From the NCBI RefSeq assembly GCF_007556685.1, contig NZ_VJON01000002.1, positions 62,001 to 126,000 of the forward strand: DNA of 64,000 nucleotides. Direction: 5' to 3'. The DNA is from Tepidimonas charontis (lineage in GTDB: Bacteria; Pseudomonadota; Gammaproteobacteria; Burkholderiales; Burkholderiaceae_C). Within the stretch, counting starts at the first letter, position 1, and each line of letters begins with the position of its first letter. This document shows positions 27,676 to 38,417 of the stretch, one piece after another. Position numbers and translations under genes: made by a program. The notes beneath the pieces were generated by a model. It ran no database searches. It saw only the letters and a list, made by a program, of their open reading frames with translations, and was not told the DNA's origin.

Positions 27676-28995
27676 TCAGTGGAACTGCTCTTCTTCGGTC
27701 GAGCCGGCCAGCGCCTTGACGTTGGACTGACCGCCCTGGATGACGGTGGTGACGTCGTCGAAGTAGCCTGCGCCCACCTCTTGCTGGTGCGACACGAAGG
27801 TATAGCCCAGCTCGCGCGCCTTGAACTCAGGCTCCTGCACCATGTTGACGTAGTGCTTCATGCCCTCGCCGCGCGCGTAGTGATAGGCGAACATGAAGGT
27901 GTTGTACCAGTTGATGTGGATGCCCGCCAGCGTGATGAACTGGTACTTGTAGCCCATCTCCGAGAGCTTGTCCTGGAACTCGGCGATGGTCTTGTCGTCG
28001 AGGTTCTTCTTCCAGTTGAACGAGGGCGAGCAGTTGTACGCCAGCAGTTTGCCCGGGTATTTGGCGTGGATGGCCTGGGCGAACTCACGCGCAAAGCCCA
28101 GGTCGGGCGTGCCGGTCTCGCACCACACCAGGTCGGCATAGGGCGCGTAGGCGACGCCGCGGCTGATGGCCTGCTCCAAACCGTTTTTCACGCGGAAGAA
28201 GCCTTCCTGCGTGCGCTCGCCGGTCAGGAACGGGCGGTCGTTGGCGTCATGGTCGGAGGTCAGCAGGTTGGCCGCTTCGGCGTCGGTGCGCGCCAGCACG
28301 ATGGTGGGCACACCCATGACATCGGCGGCGAAACGCGCGGCGATCAGCTTCTCGATCGCTTCTTGCGTCGGCACCAGCACCTTACCGCCCATGTGGCCGC
28401 ACTTCTTCACCGCAGCCAGTTGGTCCTCGAAGTGCACGCCCGCCGCGCCGGCGGCAATCATATTCTTCATCAGCTCGAAGGCGTTGAGCACACCGCCAAA
28501 GCCGGCCTCGGCGTCCGCCACGATCGGCAGGAAGTAGTCGATGTAGCCGGCGTCGCCGGGGCCGATGCCACGGCTCCACTGGATCTCATCGGCGCGCTTG
28601 AAGGTGTTGTTGATGCGGCGCACCATGGTCGGAACCGAATCGTACGCATAGAGCGACTGGTCCGGGTACATGGTCTCGGAGGTGTTGGCGTCGGCCGCCA
28701 CCTGCCAACCCGACAGGTACACCGCCTCCAGCCCGGCCTTGGCCTGCTGCATGGCCTGGCCGGCAGTCACGGCACCAAACGCGTTGACGTAGCCCTTCTT
28801 GGCTTCACCGTTGATCAGGCGCCAGAGCTTTTCGGCACCGCGCTTGGCCAGGGTGTGCTCGATCTGCAGCGAGCCGCGCAGACGAACGACGTCCGCCGCG
28901 GTGTAGCCGCGCTTGATGCCTTTCCAGCGCGGGTTTTCCGCCCAATCTTTTTCCAAGGCAGCGATTTGCTGCTCACGGGTCAATGCTTGCGACAT
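27676..28995 (-). CDS. aceA: Isocitrate lyase
   Basis: Cleaves isocitrate to succinate and glyoxylate in the glyoxylate shunt; 439 residues. The catalytic signature [10 protein letters not shown] lies at residues 197-206, with VHFEDQ just before it, [13 protein letters not shown] further on, and the C-terminal [14 protein letters not shown] typical of AceA. The ATG at 28995 (MSQALT) is chosen over one two codons upstream because GGAG sits 9 nt before it. Malate synthase is not in the window. An operator-rich promoter region lies about 120 bp upstream. Confidence 0.97.
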   Translation of the reverse strand: MSQALTREQQIAALEKDWAENPRWKGIKRGYTAADVVRLRGSLQIEHTLAKRGAEKLWRLINGEAKKGYVNAFGAVTAGQAMQQAKAGLEAVYLSGWQVAADANTSETMYPDQSLYAYDSVPTMVRRINNTFKRADEIQWSRGIGPGDAGYIDYFLPIVADAEAGFGGVLNAFELMKNMIAAGAAGVHFEDQLAAVKKCGHMGGKVLVPTQEAIEKLIAARFAADVMGVPTIVLARTDAEAANLLTSDHDANDRPFLTGERTQEGFFRVKNGLEQAISRGVAYAPYADLVWCETGTPDLGFAREFAQAIHAKYPGKLLAYNCSPSFNWKKNLDDKTIAEFQDKLSEMGYKYQFITLAGIHINWYNTFMFAYHYARGEGMKHYVNMVQEPEFKARELGYTFVSHQQEVGAGYFDDVTTVIQGGQSNVKALAGSTEEEQFH

Positions 28996-29112
28996 GGTCA
29001 TGCTCTCCGGAAGTGAAACGAAACCGAACCACCGCCCGCTGCACCCCGCACCCTGTCGGCAGACCCCCAGAGGGGACGCTCTGACGTCGGCGTGGCGCTC
29101 GGCGTTGGCTCC

Positions 29113-29165
29113 AGTATAAGTCTTATATAAGACATAGAAGCAGTCTTATGTCTTATACAAGACAT
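29113..29165 (-). promoter_or_regulatory. aceA promoter with tandem GTCTTAT palindromic operators
   Basis: A -10-like TATACT (29118-29113, minus strand) is followed upstream by a perfect 14-bp palindrome GTCTTATATAAGAC (29120-29133), then an 18-bp inverted repeat ATGTCTTATACAAGACAT (29148-29165; one mismatched pair). An extra GTCTTAT half-site begins at 29143. A-T-rich palindromes of this kind are typical of dimeric repressors such as GntR-family proteins. One operator directly abuts the -10, so repression is likely. The regulator is not in the window. Confidence 0.7.
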
Positions 29166-29552
29166 TTTTTATGTTCTTTTTCGTCAACGACTTATAGTCA
29201 TGATTTCATTATGCAAAAAGATATACCAGGATAAAGCAGCGAAGTCTCGACGTCGAATGTGCGCCCCTTCTTCGATACGCAGCCTGATTTCACATCGCAA
29301 AAAATGGCGCGTGGTCCGACCACGCCCATGACGGGACGCGACGGCGACAACACGGCCGCCACGTCTGCGTCGAGTCGCATCACCACGATGGCCATGTCGA
29401 CCGCGTCATACGCGCGCCACCGGCCTGACCGGCACCGGCAGCACGCTTGACGCCATTGACGTCACGGACGCCAGCCCTGACGCAGGCGCACGACCGAGCG
29501 CTACCGGCGCGGGCCCCGTTTCATCGCCCATCCGGGGACGATGGGGTGGCCA
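29166..29552. other. Intergenic region, no gene seen
   Basis: About 390 bp upstream of the aceA operators. It starts A-T-rich (a T-run and TTGACG on the minus strand near 29189-29194) and becomes ordinary GC-rich sequence. I see no credible coding frame, RNA gene or repeat. Confidence 0.4.
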
Positions 29553-30191
29553 TCAGGGCCGCTCCAACTCCCAGCGCGCCGCCAGCCGGCCCGCAAAGAT
29601 CAGGTGCAGCGAAGCGCCATCGTCCTGCACCCGCAGCTGCACCCCGGGCTGCGGTTGCGGCTCCACCGCAGCCACGCGCAGCAGCCCGGCAGGCCAGTGT
29701 AGGGTCAAGTCGGCCTGCATCGGCAAATAGCCGTCCAGGTAGCGCCGCATCAGCGGACCAGCGTGCAAGCGCCAGCGCCCCTCACCCACGGGGTCCAGGG
29801 CGCGCGAGCGCAGCTCCACACACAGGCGCGCGCCGCGCTGCACGCCGGCCAATTCGACACGTGGACCCTCGACCGTGGCCTGTTCGATGCCCTCGGACTC
29901 GGTGATTCGGATCGACTGCACCCGCTCGCGGCTGAACAGGACGACCACACGCTGATTCGGGTCGAGCCGGACGTGGCAGGTGTGCACGCGCACCACGCCG
30001 GTGCGCAAACTCTCTTCATCCACCCAGGTTTCGGCCCGATAGGCGTAGGCTTCGGGATCGGGGCGCTCGGCCAGCAGGCGCAACTCGCCCTCGCGCGCGA
30101 TGTCGTCGAACTCCAGCGGCCGCCCAGCTGCCACGGTGGCGAGCGTGGCCAGCGCCATGGCCCAGACCCGTCGATGCAAGAACACTGCCAT
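29553..30191 (-). CDS. Conserved-type hypothetical secreted protein
   Basis: A 212-residue protein I do not recognise. It has a Sec signal peptide (FLHRRVWAMALATLATVAAG) with probable cleavage after about residue 23, and no further membrane segment, so it is probably periplasmic. The mature part is rich in beta-type stretches (VRVHTCHVRLDPNQRVVVLF; GVQLRVQDDGASLHLIFAG) and has two cysteines. GGAGG 7 nt upstream supports the ATG at 30191 over a GTG two codons earlier. It is flanked by a non-coding gap on each side and looks monocistronic. Confidence 0.65.
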   Translation of the reverse strand: MAVFLHRRVWAMALATLATVAAGRPLEFDDIAREGELRLLAERPDPEAYAYRAETWVDEESLRTGVVRVHTCHVRLDPNQRVVVLFSRERVQSIRITESEGIEQATVEGPRVELAGVQRGARLCVELRSRALDPVGEGRWRLHAGPLMRRYLDGYLPMQADLTLHWPAGLLRVAAVEPQPQPGVQLRVQDDGASLHLIFAGRLAARWELERP

Positions 30192-30566
30192 CGCCACACC
30201 TCCAACCCCGCACGAGGTTCATTCCCAGCAAGTCGCACAAGGGGGGCGCGTCGGCTTCGCGCGGGTTTTGCGCGCCATTCGTCCGTCCGCGTGATGCACA
30301 CACCGTCGATTGTCAGAAAGCGGCCATGCTCCCAGGCGACTCACCGATATCACCCTGCCGGTGGAAGGGATATTCGCTCTGATAGCGTTTGGCGCAGGGC
30401 ACCGACACACGGGTGCACGCCCGCGCCGCCGCCTGCCGTTCGTTCGTCCGGCCATCGGGGGCAATCGCGAGAGCGCCATGCCGGCGACCGAGTTCGGCAT
30501 GCACGGCTCGGCACATGGTTGGCGCCGGCCCCGGGGCGACGAGCCGCCCAAGGCCGCCAGCGGGGG
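30192..30566. other. Gap between nadA and the hypothetical secreted protein gene
   Basis: About 375 bp without a credible gene. It must hold the promoter of the downstream minus-strand gene, but no clear -10/-35 pair stands out. Open frames here are compositional shadows. Confidence 0.4.
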
Positions 30567-31664
30567 TCAGGCCGCCCCGATGCCAGGCACCAGAGCACCC
30601 ACCGGCTGCCCGGCTTTGCGCGCGGCAGTAAACGCCAGCATGCGGTCGATGGGCAGGCGCGCGCGTTCGATCAGCGCTGGATCGACGTGGATTTCGTTGA
30701 GCCCTGTCTCCAGCACCTCCAGCACGCCACGCAGGCTGTTCATCGCCATCCAGGGGCAGTGGGCGCAGCTCTTGCAGGTCGCGCTGTTGCCGGCGGTGGG
30801 CGCTTCGATGAAGCGCTTGCCCGGGTTGAGGGTACGCAGCTTGTGCAGCATGCCGTTGTCGGTAGCGACGATGAACAGTTCGGCGTCGAGCTCCGCCGCG
30901 GCTTTCAGTATCTGTGACGTGGAGCCGACGACGTCGGCCTGCGCCACCACCGCGGCCGGGCTTTCGGGGTGCACCAGCACCTTGGCCCCCGGGTGGTCGC
31001 GGCGCAGCTGCTCCAACTCGAAGGCTTTGAATTCATCGTGCACCACGCACGAGCCACGCCACAGCACCATATCCGCCCCCGTCTCGCGCTGAATGTAGGA
31101 CCCCAGATGCTTGTCCGGCGCCCACAGGATTTTGTGGCCTGCCGCGTGCAGGGCGCGCACGATGTCCAACGCACAGCTGGAGGTCACGACCCAGTCGGCC
31201 TGTGCCTTGACCGCGGCACTCGTGTTGGCGTACACGACCACCGTACGGTCGGGGTGCTGGGCGCGAAAGTCGGCGAAATCGCCTGCCGGGCAGCCCAGGT
31301 CGAGCGAGCAGGTCGCGTCCAGGTCGGGCATCAGGATGGTTTTCTCCGGCGACAGGATCTTGGCCGTCTCGCCCATGAAGCGCACCCCCGAGACGATGAG
31401 CGTGCGCGCCGGATGATCGCGCCCGAAGCGCGCCATCTCCAGTGAATCGCTGACGATTCCGCCGGTTTCTTCGGCCAGATCTTGCAGGTCGGGATGCACG
31501 TAGTAGTGCGACACCATCACCGCGTCGCGCTCGCGCAGCAGGGTGCGAATGCGCTCTTTCAGCGCGGTGCGCTCGGCCGCAGACGGCTCCTGCGGCACCC
31601 GTGCCCACGCGTGGCGCGTGGTGCATGCGGGCTGCTCGACGTCGATTTCGATGATCGTGCTCAT
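30567..31664 (-). CDS. nadA: Quinolinate synthase A
   Basis: [4Fe-4S] enzyme that condenses iminoaspartate and dihydroxyacetone phosphate to quinolinate in NAD synthesis; 365 residues. Visible segments: [60 protein letters not shown] and [15 protein letters not shown], which hold the conserved cysteines of the cluster region. The ATG at 31664 ([11 protein letters not shown]) is chosen; upstream in-frame sequence to 31823 is leader. nadC is 162 bp upstream on the same strand. nadB is absent from the window. Confidence 0.96.
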   Translation of the reverse strand: MSTIIEIDVEQPACTTRHAWARVPQEPSAAERTALKERIRTLLRERDAVMVSHYYVHPDLQDLAEETGGIVSDSLEMARFGRDHPARTLIVSGVRFMGETAKILSPEKTILMPDLDATCSLDLGCPAGDFADFRAQHPDRTVVVYANTSAAVKAQADWVVTSSCALDIVRALHAAGHKILWAPDKHLGSYIQRETGADMVLWRGSCVVHDEFKAFELEQLRRDHPGAKVLVHPESPAAVVAQADVVGSTSQILKAAAELDAELFIVATDNGMLHKLRTLNPGKRFIEAPTAGNSATCKSCAHCPWMAMNSLRGVLEVLETGLNEIHVDPALIERARLPIDRMLAFTAARKAGQPVGALVPGIGAA

Positions 31665-31826
31665 GGCTGTGTCCTTCGTCTGTGCCCCACCACGCAACCG
31701 CCGGATCTCATTGCCACCATCGATATGTTGCACCAACAGTGCATCGAAACGGGCGCGGGGCGCGCGCCGGTCACTCCGCCCATGGGGGCACCTGCCGAGC
31801 GGCTGGTGCGCCCGCCACCGCATCGT

Positions 31827-32714
31827 CTAGCTGGGCAGCAAGCGCATCGACAGGTCGATCGCTTGGATATTTTTGGTCAGCGCCCCGACGGAGATGCGGT
31901 CCACCCCGGTTTCGGCCAGGGCGCGCACGGTCTGCAAGGTGACACCACCGGAGATCTCCAAGACCGCCCCGCCATCGGGATGGGCGTCGTTGAGGCGTAC
32001 CGCCGCGCGCAGCGTCGGCAAGTCCATATTGTCCAGCAAAATGACGCGCGCGCCGGCATCCAGGGCTTCCTGCAGTTGCGCCAGCGTCTCGACCTCGATC
32101 TGCACGTACAGCGCCTGCGGGGCTGCGGCCCAGGCACGCTGCAACACCGCGCGCACGCCGCCCGCGGCCGCAATGTGGTTTTCCTTGATCAGCACGGCGT
32201 CGTACAACCCCATGCGATGGTTCAAGCCGCCACCCATGCGCACTGCATATTTTTGCGCCACCCGCAGCCCAGGCAGGGTTTTGCGGGTATCGCAGATGCG
32301 CGCGCGCGTGCCCGCCACCGCCGCCACGTAGCGCGCCGTTTGCGTCGCCACGGCCGACAGCGTCTGCAAAAAATTGAGCGCCGTGCGCTCGGCCGTCAAC
32401 AGCGCACGGGCGTTGGCCACCACCTCGAACACCACGGCACCGGCCTCGACGCGCTCGCCGTCGCGCACGCGCCAATCCCATTCGGCGCGGGGGTCGAACG
32501 CGGCCACGGCCGCCCGCACCCACGGTGCGCCGCACACCACCGCGGGCTCGCGGGCGATCACGCGGGCGCGCAGCCGCACGTCGGGATCGACCAGGGCTGC
32601 CGTCACATCGGCCGGCCCCACGTCTTCCGCCAGCGCCCGCGCCACATCGGCGGCGGCCTGGGCTTCGATATCGGGCAAGGGCGGCTGCAGGGCAAGGGGA
32701 TCGGGGCGGCTCAT
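31827..32714 (-). CDS. nadC: Nicotinate-nucleotide pyrophosphorylase (carboxylating)
   Basis: Converts quinolinate and PRPP to nicotinate mononucleotide; 295 residues. Conserved blocks: [74 protein letters not shown] and [28 protein letters not shown]. The ATG at 32714 ([15 protein letters not shown]) fits; an in-frame extension to 32786 is unlikely. It is divergent from panB with 191 bp between starts and is followed by nadA. Confidence 0.96.
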   Translation of the reverse strand: MSRPDPLALQPPLPDIEAQAAADVARALAEDVGPADVTAALVDPDVRLRARVIAREPAVVCGAPWVRAAVAAFDPRAEWDWRVRDGERVEAGAVVFEVVANARALLTAERTALNFLQTLSAVATQTARYVAAVAGTRARICDTRKTLPGLRVAQKYAVRMGGGLNHRMGLYDAVLIKENHIAAAGGVRAVLQRAWAAAPQALYVQIEVETLAQLQEALDAGARVILLDNMDLPTLRAAVRLNDAHPDGGAVLEISGGVTLQTVRALAETGVDRISVGALTKNIQAIDLSMRLLPS

Positions 32715-32905
32715 CGAATCGACAGCGACAACGAGGACGACGGACAACCAGCGCGCCTGGCGCGCCGCACCCTTCAATTGTCCCACGGCTCACGGCGTCA
32801 CGGATCTCTCGGGCACGGTGCCGTGCGTCGCCGCAGCCCACGGCCGCCCGGGGCGCTGCCCGCGCGGCACATCGACTAGACTTGCGCCCACGGAGCTTCG
32901 TGACC

Positions 32906-33781
32906 ATGAGCGAGACCACCCCCGGTACCCCCTACGGCACCCTGCCCGCCGCCGCCCCCCTGCCGCCGCGCAAACCAGTCAGCCTGCCACGCTTGCAGGA
33001 GATGCGCGAGCGCGGAGAAAAAATCGTCATGCTCACCGCTTATGACGCCACCTTTGCCGCTGTGGCAGACCAGGCCGGCGTCGACTGTCTGCTGGTGGGC
33101 GATTCGCTGGGCATGGTGTGTCAAGGCCGCCCCAGCACCGTGGGCGTGACGCTGCAAGAAATGTGCTACCACACCGAATGCGTGGTGCGCGGCGTGCGCC
33201 GCGTGCAGGGCACGGTGTGGGTCATCGGCGATCTGCCTTTCGGCAGCTACCAAGAGTCGCGCGAGCAAGCCGTACGCAGCGCCGCCGCCCTGCTGCAGGC
33301 CGGCGCGCACATGGTCAAACTCGAAGGCGGTGGCTGGACTATTGAGACGGTGCGCTTCCTGGTGGAGCGCGGCATCCCGGTGTGTGCGCACTTAGGGTTG
33401 ACCCCGCAGACCGTACACGCGCTGGGCGGCTACCGCGTACAAGGCCGCAGCGACGCGCAAGCGCAACAGCTGCGGCGCGACGCGTTGGCCCTGCAAGATG
33501 CCGGCGCCACCATGCTGGTGCTGGAAATGGTGCCCGCAGCGCTGGCCGCCGAGATCACGCAACAGCTTCCCCGCTGCCACACCATCGGCATCGGCTCGGG
33601 CAACGGCACCGCCGGTCAGGTGCTGGTGATGCACGATATGCTGGGCATCCACCTGGGACGCACCCCGCGCTTTGCGCACAACTTCATGCACGGCGCCAGC
33701 GGCGTGCTCGACGCCATGAGCGCCTATGTACGCGCCGTCAAAGAGGGGCGCTTCCCGGACAACGCCGTCCATGCCTGGTGA
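32906..33781 (+). CDS. panB: 3-methyl-2-oxobutanoate hydroxymethyltransferase
   Basis: First committed enzyme of pantothenate synthesis (ketopantoate from ketoisovalerate and methylene-THF); 291 residues. After a ~28-residue Pro/Ala-rich leader come [21 protein letters not shown], the metal-binding [26 protein letters not shown] and [23 protein letters not shown] long in-frame 5' extension exists but overlaps divergent nadC. panC follows after 225 bp that hold no visible gene or clear promoter. Confidence 0.95.
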   Translation: MSETTPGTPYGTLPAAAPLPPRKPVSLPRLQEMRERGEKIVMLTAYDATFAAVADQAGVDCLLVGDSLGMVCQGRPSTVGVTLQEMCYHTECVVRGVRRVQGTVWVIGDLPFGSYQESREQAVRSAAALLQAGAHMVKLEGGGWTIETVRFLVERGIPVCAHLGLTPQTVHALGGYRVQGRSDAQAQQLRRDALALQDAGATMLVLEMVPAALAAEITQQLPRCHTIGIGSGNGTAGQVLVMHDMLGIHLGRTPRFAHNFMHGASGVLDAMSAYVRAVKEGRFPDNAVHAW

Positions 33782-34006
33782 GAACGGGCGCGCGGCGGCG
33801 GCTCGTCCTTGGTGGGGCAGGCGCGATGGTGTGCGCCCGGTCCCGCATGCCGCCGGACTGGCCCGCTCTCCGTCGGCATTCGGGGGTGCCGCGCCCCGGC
33901 CATGCGCAGCGCCACCGCACGCCGGCCCGCCTCCGTGATGCGGTCATCACATCAGCTACGACCCAACCGTCCTGCCACCCATCCACCCAGCCAACGTCTC
34001 ACTGCC

Positions 34007-34858
34007 ATGCAAGTCATCCGCACCATCGCGGCGCTGCGCGCCGCCCTCGCCCCGTACGACCGACCGGCGTTCGTGCCCACCATGGGTAACCTGCACGATG
34101 GCCATCTGGCGCTGGTGCAACAGGCGCGTACGCTCGGCGACGTCACCGTCACCAGCATCTTCGTCAACCGGCTGCAGTTTCTACCGCACGAGGATTTCGA
34201 CACCTACCCCCGCACGCTGCAGGCCGACTGCGAGAGGCTGCAGGCGATCGGCTGCGACATCGTCTTTGCGCCTGACGAAGGCGAGCTCTATCCGCAACCG
34301 CAAACCTTCAAGGTACAGCCTCCCCCGGCGCTGGCCGACATGCTCGAGGGGCACTTTCGACCCGGTTTTTTCACCGGCGTCTGCACCGTGGTGATGAAGT
34401 TGTTTCAGTGCGTCTTCGCCCAAGCCAAGGGCGAGCGGCACGCCGTCTTCGGAAAGAAGGATTATCAGCAGCTGATGGTGATTCGCCACATGGTGCAGCA
34501 ATTCGCGCTGCCGGTGACGATCCACGGTGTGGACATCGCGCGAGCGCCCGACGGGCTGGCGCTGAGCTCGCGCAACGGCTACCTGACGCCGGCGGAGCGC
34601 GCCGAAGCGCCGCAACTGGTGCAAGCCCTGCGCACGCTGGCCGCTGGCGTGCTGGCTGGCGAACACAATGTGGCGGCGTTGGAGCAACACGCCATGCAGA
34701 CGCTGGCCGCGCGCGGTTGGCAACCCGACTACCTGACCGTGCGCCGCCGCACCGACCTGCTGCCGCCCGAGCCGCACGAGCTGCAAGCCGGCCAACTGGT
34801 GGCCTTGGGCGCGGCACGGCTGGGACGCACCCGCCTCATCGACAACTGGGAATTCTGA
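34007..34858 (+). CDS. panC: Pantoate-beta-alanine ligase
   Basis: ATP-dependent condensation of pantoate and beta-alanine to pantothenate; 283 residues. [20 protein letters not shown] carries the HxGH-like nucleotide motif (here HDGH), followed by [26 protein letters not shown] and the KMSKS-like region [11 protein letters not shown]. The ATG at 34007 ([14 protein letters not shown]) matches the family start. It probably shares transcription with panB despite the 225-bp gap. Confidence 0.95.
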   Translation: MQVIRTIAALRAALAPYDRPAFVPTMGNLHDGHLALVQQARTLGDVTVTSIFVNRLQFLPHEDFDTYPRTLQADCERLQAIGCDIVFAPDEGELYPQPQTFKVQPPPALADMLEGHFRPGFFTGVCTVVMKLFQCVFAQAKGERHAVFGKKDYQQLMVIRHMVQQFALPVTIHGVDIARAPDGLALSSRNGYLTPAERAEAPQLVQALRTLAAGVLAGEHNVAALEQHAMQTLAARGWQPDYLTVRRRTDLLPPEPHELQAGQLVALGAARLGRTRLIDNWEF

Positions 34859-34966
34859 CGACGCCCCCAGCGCGCGCGGGCGACGGCGACGACCCCACGG
34901 TGGCGCCACACGCCACCCGCGGCCCCATCTGGCCCACCGCGGGCCGGTGTGCCCCAGCCGCTGCGC

Positions 34967-35998
34967 TCACTCCGCCACCGGATCACGCGCCATCAGGTGT
35001 GCCAGCGCCTCGCGTGGCTGCAGTGTGCCGTCCAGCAGCGCCACCACCGCATCGGTGATGGGCATACGCACGCCCAGCACGCGCGCGCGCTGGGCAACGG
35101 TGCGCGCACTGTACACGCCTTCGGCCACGTGGCCCAGCGAGGCCACCGCTTGCGCCAGGGTCAGCCCACGCGCCAGCATCAAACCCACTTGGCGGTTGCG
35201 GCTCAGGTCGCCGGTGGCGGTCAGCACCAAATCGCCCAAACCCGACAAGCCCATGAAGGTCTCGGCACGTGCGCCCAGCGCCACGCCCAGCCGCGTCATC
35301 TCGGCCAGTCCGCGCGTGATCAAGGCCGCGCGTGCGTTGTGCCCCAGCGCCAGGCCGTCGCACAAGCCGGTGGCAATCGCCATCACATTTTTCACCGCGC
35401 CGCCCACCTCCACGCCCACCACGTCGTCGTTGGCGTACAGGCGCAGCGCCGGCCCGTGCCACGCCGCCACCAGGGCTTGGCGGACGACTGGGCTGCGGCT
35501 GGCGGCCACCAGTGCCGTCGGCAAACCAGCCGCTACCTCTTGCGCGAAGCTGGGGCCACTGAGCACCCCTACCGCCAAGTGGGGCGCCACCTCGGCGGCC
35601 ACCTCATGGCCCAACAAGCCGACGCCCGACGCCGTTTGCGCACGCTCGAAGCCCTTGCACAACCACGCCACGGGCACGTGTGTGCGCCGCGCCGCGGGCA
35701 GCGCCTGTCCCAGCCAGACCAACCAGGGACGCAGAGCGGCCATCGGTGTGGCCACCACCACCAGCTCGGCGTGGACGAGCGCGTCCTGCAGCGCCGCCAC
35801 ATCGCCACCAGCTGCCCGCAGCGCGGGCGGCCACGGGGCAGCGGGCAAATAACGGGCATTGACCCGCTGCGCCTGCATTTGGGCCGCCTGGGCGGCGTCA
35901 CGCGCCCACAGCAGCACCGGCTGGCGCTGCGCGGCGGCAATGGCCAGGGCAGTGCCCCAGGCCCCCGCGCCGATGAAGATGACCGGCTCCCTCGCCAT
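34967..35998 (-). CDS. gpsA: Glycerol-3-phosphate dehydrogenase [NAD(P)+]
   Basis: Makes sn-glycerol-3-phosphate for phospholipids; 343 residues. N-terminal Rossmann fold with [18 protein letters not shown], then [23 protein letters not shown], catalytic-lysine region [24 protein letters not shown], and [23 protein letters not shown]. It follows secB by 41 bp in the rhodanese-grxC-secB-gpsA operon, the usual order in Burkholderiales. Confidence 0.96.
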   Translation of the reverse strand: MAREPVIFIGAGAWGTALAIAAAQRQPVLLWARDAAQAAQMQAQRVNARYLPAAPWPPALRAAGGDVAALQDALVHAELVVVATPMAALRPWLVWLGQALPAARRTHVPVAWLCKGFERAQTASGVGLLGHEVAAEVAPHLAVGVLSGPSFAQEVAAGLPTALVAASRSPVVRQALVAAWHGPALRLYANDDVVGVEVGGAVKNVMAIATGLCDGLALGHNARAALITRGLAEMTRLGVALGARAETFMGLSGLGDLVLTATGDLSRNRQVGLMLARGLTLAQAVASLGHVAEGVYSARTVAQRARVLGVRMPITDAVVALLDGTLQPREALAHLMARDPVAE

Positions 35999-36039
35999 GC
36001 GACGGCCGCGCTGTTGTCTCCAGCCGTGCGCGCGGCGCC

Positions 36040-36510
36040 TCAGGCAGCGGCGCCGTTGCCGCCGTCAGCGGCTGCCTGCTGTTGCTGCGCCAACTGCTGC
36101 TCGTACATGGCCTGGAAATTGATTTCGGCCAGGTGCACCGGCGGAAAGCCGGCGCGCTGGATGAGGTCAGCGACGTTGCCACGCAGATAGGGGTAGACGA
36201 TTTGCGGGCACTGAATGCCCAAAATCTGCTGCAACAGCTCCTGCGGAATGTGGCGGATCTCGAAAATACCCGCCTGCTTGCATTCCACCAGAAAGACCGT
36301 GCGCTCACCGATTTTGGTGTGTACGGTGGCCGCGACCGCGATTTCATACACCCCCTCGGCCAACGCCTGCGCTTCCACCCCCAGCTGGATGTCGACGCTG
36401 GGCTGGGTCTGCTCCAAAAAGATGGCCGGTGAGTTGGGCTGCTCCAACGACGCCTCTTTGAGATAGACGCGCTGAATGTTGAAGACGGGGGTGGCTTGGG
36501 TGTCGGACAT
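36040..36510 (-). CDS. secB: Protein-export chaperone SecB
   Basis: Tetrameric cytosolic chaperone that hands unfolded preproteins to SecA; 156 residues. Shows [87 protein letters not shown], all standard SecB. The C-terminus is Gln/Ala-rich. The ATG at 36510 (MSDTQATPV) is the family start. grxC ends 253 bp upstream with a strong hairpin between them. Confidence 0.97.
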   Translation of the reverse strand: MSDTQATPVFNIQRVYLKEASLEQPNSPAIFLEQTQPSVDIQLGVEAQALAEGVYEIAVAATVHTKIGERTVFLVECKQAGIFEIRHIPQELLQQILGIQCPQIVYPYLRGNVADLIQRAGFPPVHLAEINFQAMYEQQLAQQQQAAADGGNGAAA

Positions 36511-36724
36511 GATGAAACGTTGAACCAAAACAGAATGTTGAGCCGCGCAGCACGCACGCAGCGCGTGTTGCGGCGCTCGCGGATTATGGCAGCCTCGGAC
36601 CAGTGGGTGGGGAAGGGCGCCTGGGATGGCTCGCGCGGGCGACGCGCCCCAAGACCACAACGCCAGCCACCGCGCGGCGTGCGCGGCGGCATCGACGGCT
36701 GCGGCGCCCCCTTGCCGCCGGCCC

Positions 36725-36759
36725 AAGCGCTGGCGCGGCACGGCGGCGCGCCAGCGCTT
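36725..36759. repeat. Perfect 13-bp hairpin between grxC and secB
   Basis: AAGCGCTGGCGCG and CGCGCCAGCGCTT flank a 9-nt loop, 5 bp after the grxC stop (minus strand). There is no U-run, so it is not a standard intrinsic terminator; it may protect the 3' end of the upstream mRNA or pause transcription. The rest of the 253-bp gap shows nothing else. Confidence 0.6.
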
Positions 36760-36763
36760 CGCT

Positions 36764-37024
36764 TTACGCCGCGCGCAGCAGCGGCTCCAGGCCACCGCGC
36801 GCGTCCAGCGCGTGCAAATCGTCACAGCCGCCGACGTGCTGGCCGTTGATGAAGATCTGCGGCACGCTGGTGCGCCCTACCCGCTGCGCCATCGCCGCAC
36901 GTATGTCCGGCCGGCCGTCGACCTTGATTTCCTCCCAGTCGGTGACGCCGCGTGCGCGCAGCAGTGCCTTGGCGCGGTGGCAGTAGGGGCAGAAATCACT
37001 GCTGTAGATGATCACATGAGCCAT
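36764..37024 (-). CDS. grxC: Glutaredoxin 3
   Basis: Small thiol-disulfide oxidoreductase of 86 residues using glutathione. Active site CPYC in [16 protein letters not shown], followed by [35 protein letters not shown], with the cis-Pro TSVP and the GG glutathione-binding segments. The ATG at 37024 lies 4 bp after the stop of the membrane-anchored rhodanese. SecB lies downstream. Confidence 0.96.
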   Translation of the reverse strand: MAHVIIYSSDFCPYCHRAKALLRARGVTDWEEIKVDGRPDIRAAMAQRVGRTSVPQIFINGQHVGGCDDLHALDARGGLEPLLRAA

Positions 37025-37028
37025 GGAT

Positions 37029-37439
37029 TCAACCTTTTTGCACGGGCAAACTGGCGGCACGCCATGCCGCCAAGCCGCCTGCCAACGACACCGCCTTTTC
37101 GTAGCCGAGTTTGCGGGCAATGGCCACCGCGCGGCGCGAGCGCACGCCCGACGCGCACACCATGACCACCGGCAACGCCTTGTTTTTGACCGCCTGCGGC
37201 AGCTGCTGCTCGAGCTGGTCGAGCGGAATGTTGCGCGCGCCGCTCACATGCCCGGCGGCGTATTCCTGTGGCGAACAGACGTCGATCACCACCGCCTTGT
37301 CGCGGTTGATCAGCTGCACCGCGTCGGTGGGCGAAACGCTGCCAGCCCCCGCGCCGCCGGTGACGGCGGGCCACAACAGCATCAACCCCGAGCCGACCGC
37401 CACCGCGATCAGCACCCAATTTTCCAGGATGAAATCCAC
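37029..37439 (-). CDS. Membrane-anchored rhodanese-like protein
   Basis: A 136-residue protein with one N-terminal membrane segment (FILENWVLIAVAVGSGLMLLW) followed by a rhodanese domain: VVIDVCSPQEYAAGHVSGARNIPLDQLEQQL and the active-site loop VMVCASGVRSRRAVAIARKLGY. The start is probably GTG at 37439 (VDFILEN), with AAGG about 9 nt upstream; no ATG fits. It is first in the rhodanese-grxC-secB-gpsA operon. The sulfur acceptor is unknown. Confidence 0.86.
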   Translation of the reverse strand: MDFILENWVLIAVAVGSGLMLLWPAVTGGAGAGSVSPTDAVQLINRDKAVVIDVCSPQEYAAGHVSGARNIPLDQLEQQLPQAVKNKALPVVMVCASGVRSRRAVAIARKLGYEKAVSLAGGLAAWRAASLPVQKG

Positions 37440-37525
37440 ACGCAAGCCCTTGAGGTGACAAGAAAGATTGGCCGCGACGAGACGGCGTGCAAGACCCACG
37501 CTTCGCCGCTTGCCATCGACCCGGT

Positions 37526-37535
37526 ATTCTAGAAT
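37526..37535. promoter_or_regulatory. Bidirectional -10 element ATTCTAGAAT
   Basis: This perfect 10-bp palindrome presents TAGAAT as a -10 on both strands, between the divergent rhodanese (start 37439) and gpmA (start 37600). The -35 regions are weak on both sides. One element may therefore serve both directions, and the two polymerases could not bind at once. Confidence 0.45.
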
Positions 37536-37599
37536 GGTGGCCTGCTTCGATCTCGGCGATCTGCCTCGCTCTCGATTCCTTGACTCACCCCCCACCCCC

Positions 37600-38343
37600 A
37601 TGCACAAACTCGTCCTCATCCGTCACGGCGAATCGACCTGGAACCTCGAAAACCGCTTCACCGGCTGGACCGACGTCGACCTCACCCCCACCGGCGTGTC
37701 GCAGGCCATGTCGGCCGGCCGGCTGCTCAAGGCCGAGGGCTGGGACTTCGATCTGTGCTTCACCAGCGTGCTCAAGCGTGCCATCCACACGCTGTGGTAC
37801 GTGCTGGACGAAATGGACCGCGTCTGGCTGCCGGTGATCAAAGACTGGCGCCTGAACGAACGCCACTACGGCGCCCTGCAGGGCCTCAACAAGGCGGACA
37901 TGGCCAAGCAGTACGGCGAAGAGCAGGTGCTGATCTGGCGACGCAGCTACGACATCCCGCCGCCTGCGCTCGACCCCAACGACCCGCGCAGCGAGCGTCA
38001 CGACCGCCGCTACGCGGCTCTGGATCCTGCGCACATTCCGCTGACGGAGTGCCTGAAGGACACCGTGGCGCGCGTGTTGCCGTGCTGGAACGAGGCCATC
38101 GCGCCGGCCATGCGGCGCGGCCAGCGCGTGCTCATCGCCGCCCATGGCAATTCGATTCGCGCGCTCATCAAGCACCTGGACGGTATTTCCGACGCCGACA
38201 TCGTGCATCTGAACATTCCCAATGGCATCCCGCTGGTGTACGAATTCGACGACGAGCTGCGTCCGCTGCGCCGCTACTACCTGGGGGATGCGGCAGCCGC
38301 CGAGGCCGCCGCCGCGGCGGTGGCGCGCCAAGGCAAGGCGTGA
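37600..38343 (+). CDS. gpmA: 2,3-bisphosphoglycerate-dependent phosphoglycerate mutase
   Basis: Glycolytic interconversion of 3- and 2-phosphoglycerate; 247 residues. [26 protein letters not shown] contains the phosphohistidine; [39 protein letters not shown] and the second His in [20 protein letters not shown] follow. The ATG at 37600 fits the family; no Shine-Dalgarno is visible in the C-rich leader, which is unusual for a glycolytic gene. ctpA follows after 74 bp. Confidence 0.97.
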   Translation: MHKLVLIRHGESTWNLENRFTGWTDVDLTPTGVSQAMSAGRLLKAEGWDFDLCFTSVLKRAIHTLWYVLDEMDRVWLPVIKDWRLNERHYGALQGLNKADMAKQYGEEQVLIWRRSYDIPPPALDPNDPRSERHDRRYAALDPAHIPLTECLKDTVARVLPCWNEAIAPAMRRGQRVLIAAHGNSIRALIKHLDGISDADIVHLNIPNGIPLVYEFDDELRPLRRYYLGDAAAAEAAAAAVARQGKA

Positions 38344-38417
38344 GGGATATGCGGAACCCCGGCTGCACGCTCGGGGTCTGACATGTATAGTGCGACGCGG
38401 AGCAAGGAATACAGGCC

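Noticed and set aside
30337-30380. TATCACC/GGTG element resembling phage operator half-sites
   Set aside because: Poor symmetry, no phage genes nearby; chance match.
31482-32879. 465-codon frame opposite nadA/nadC
   Set aside because: Antisense shadow; nadC and nadA are well supported on the other strand.
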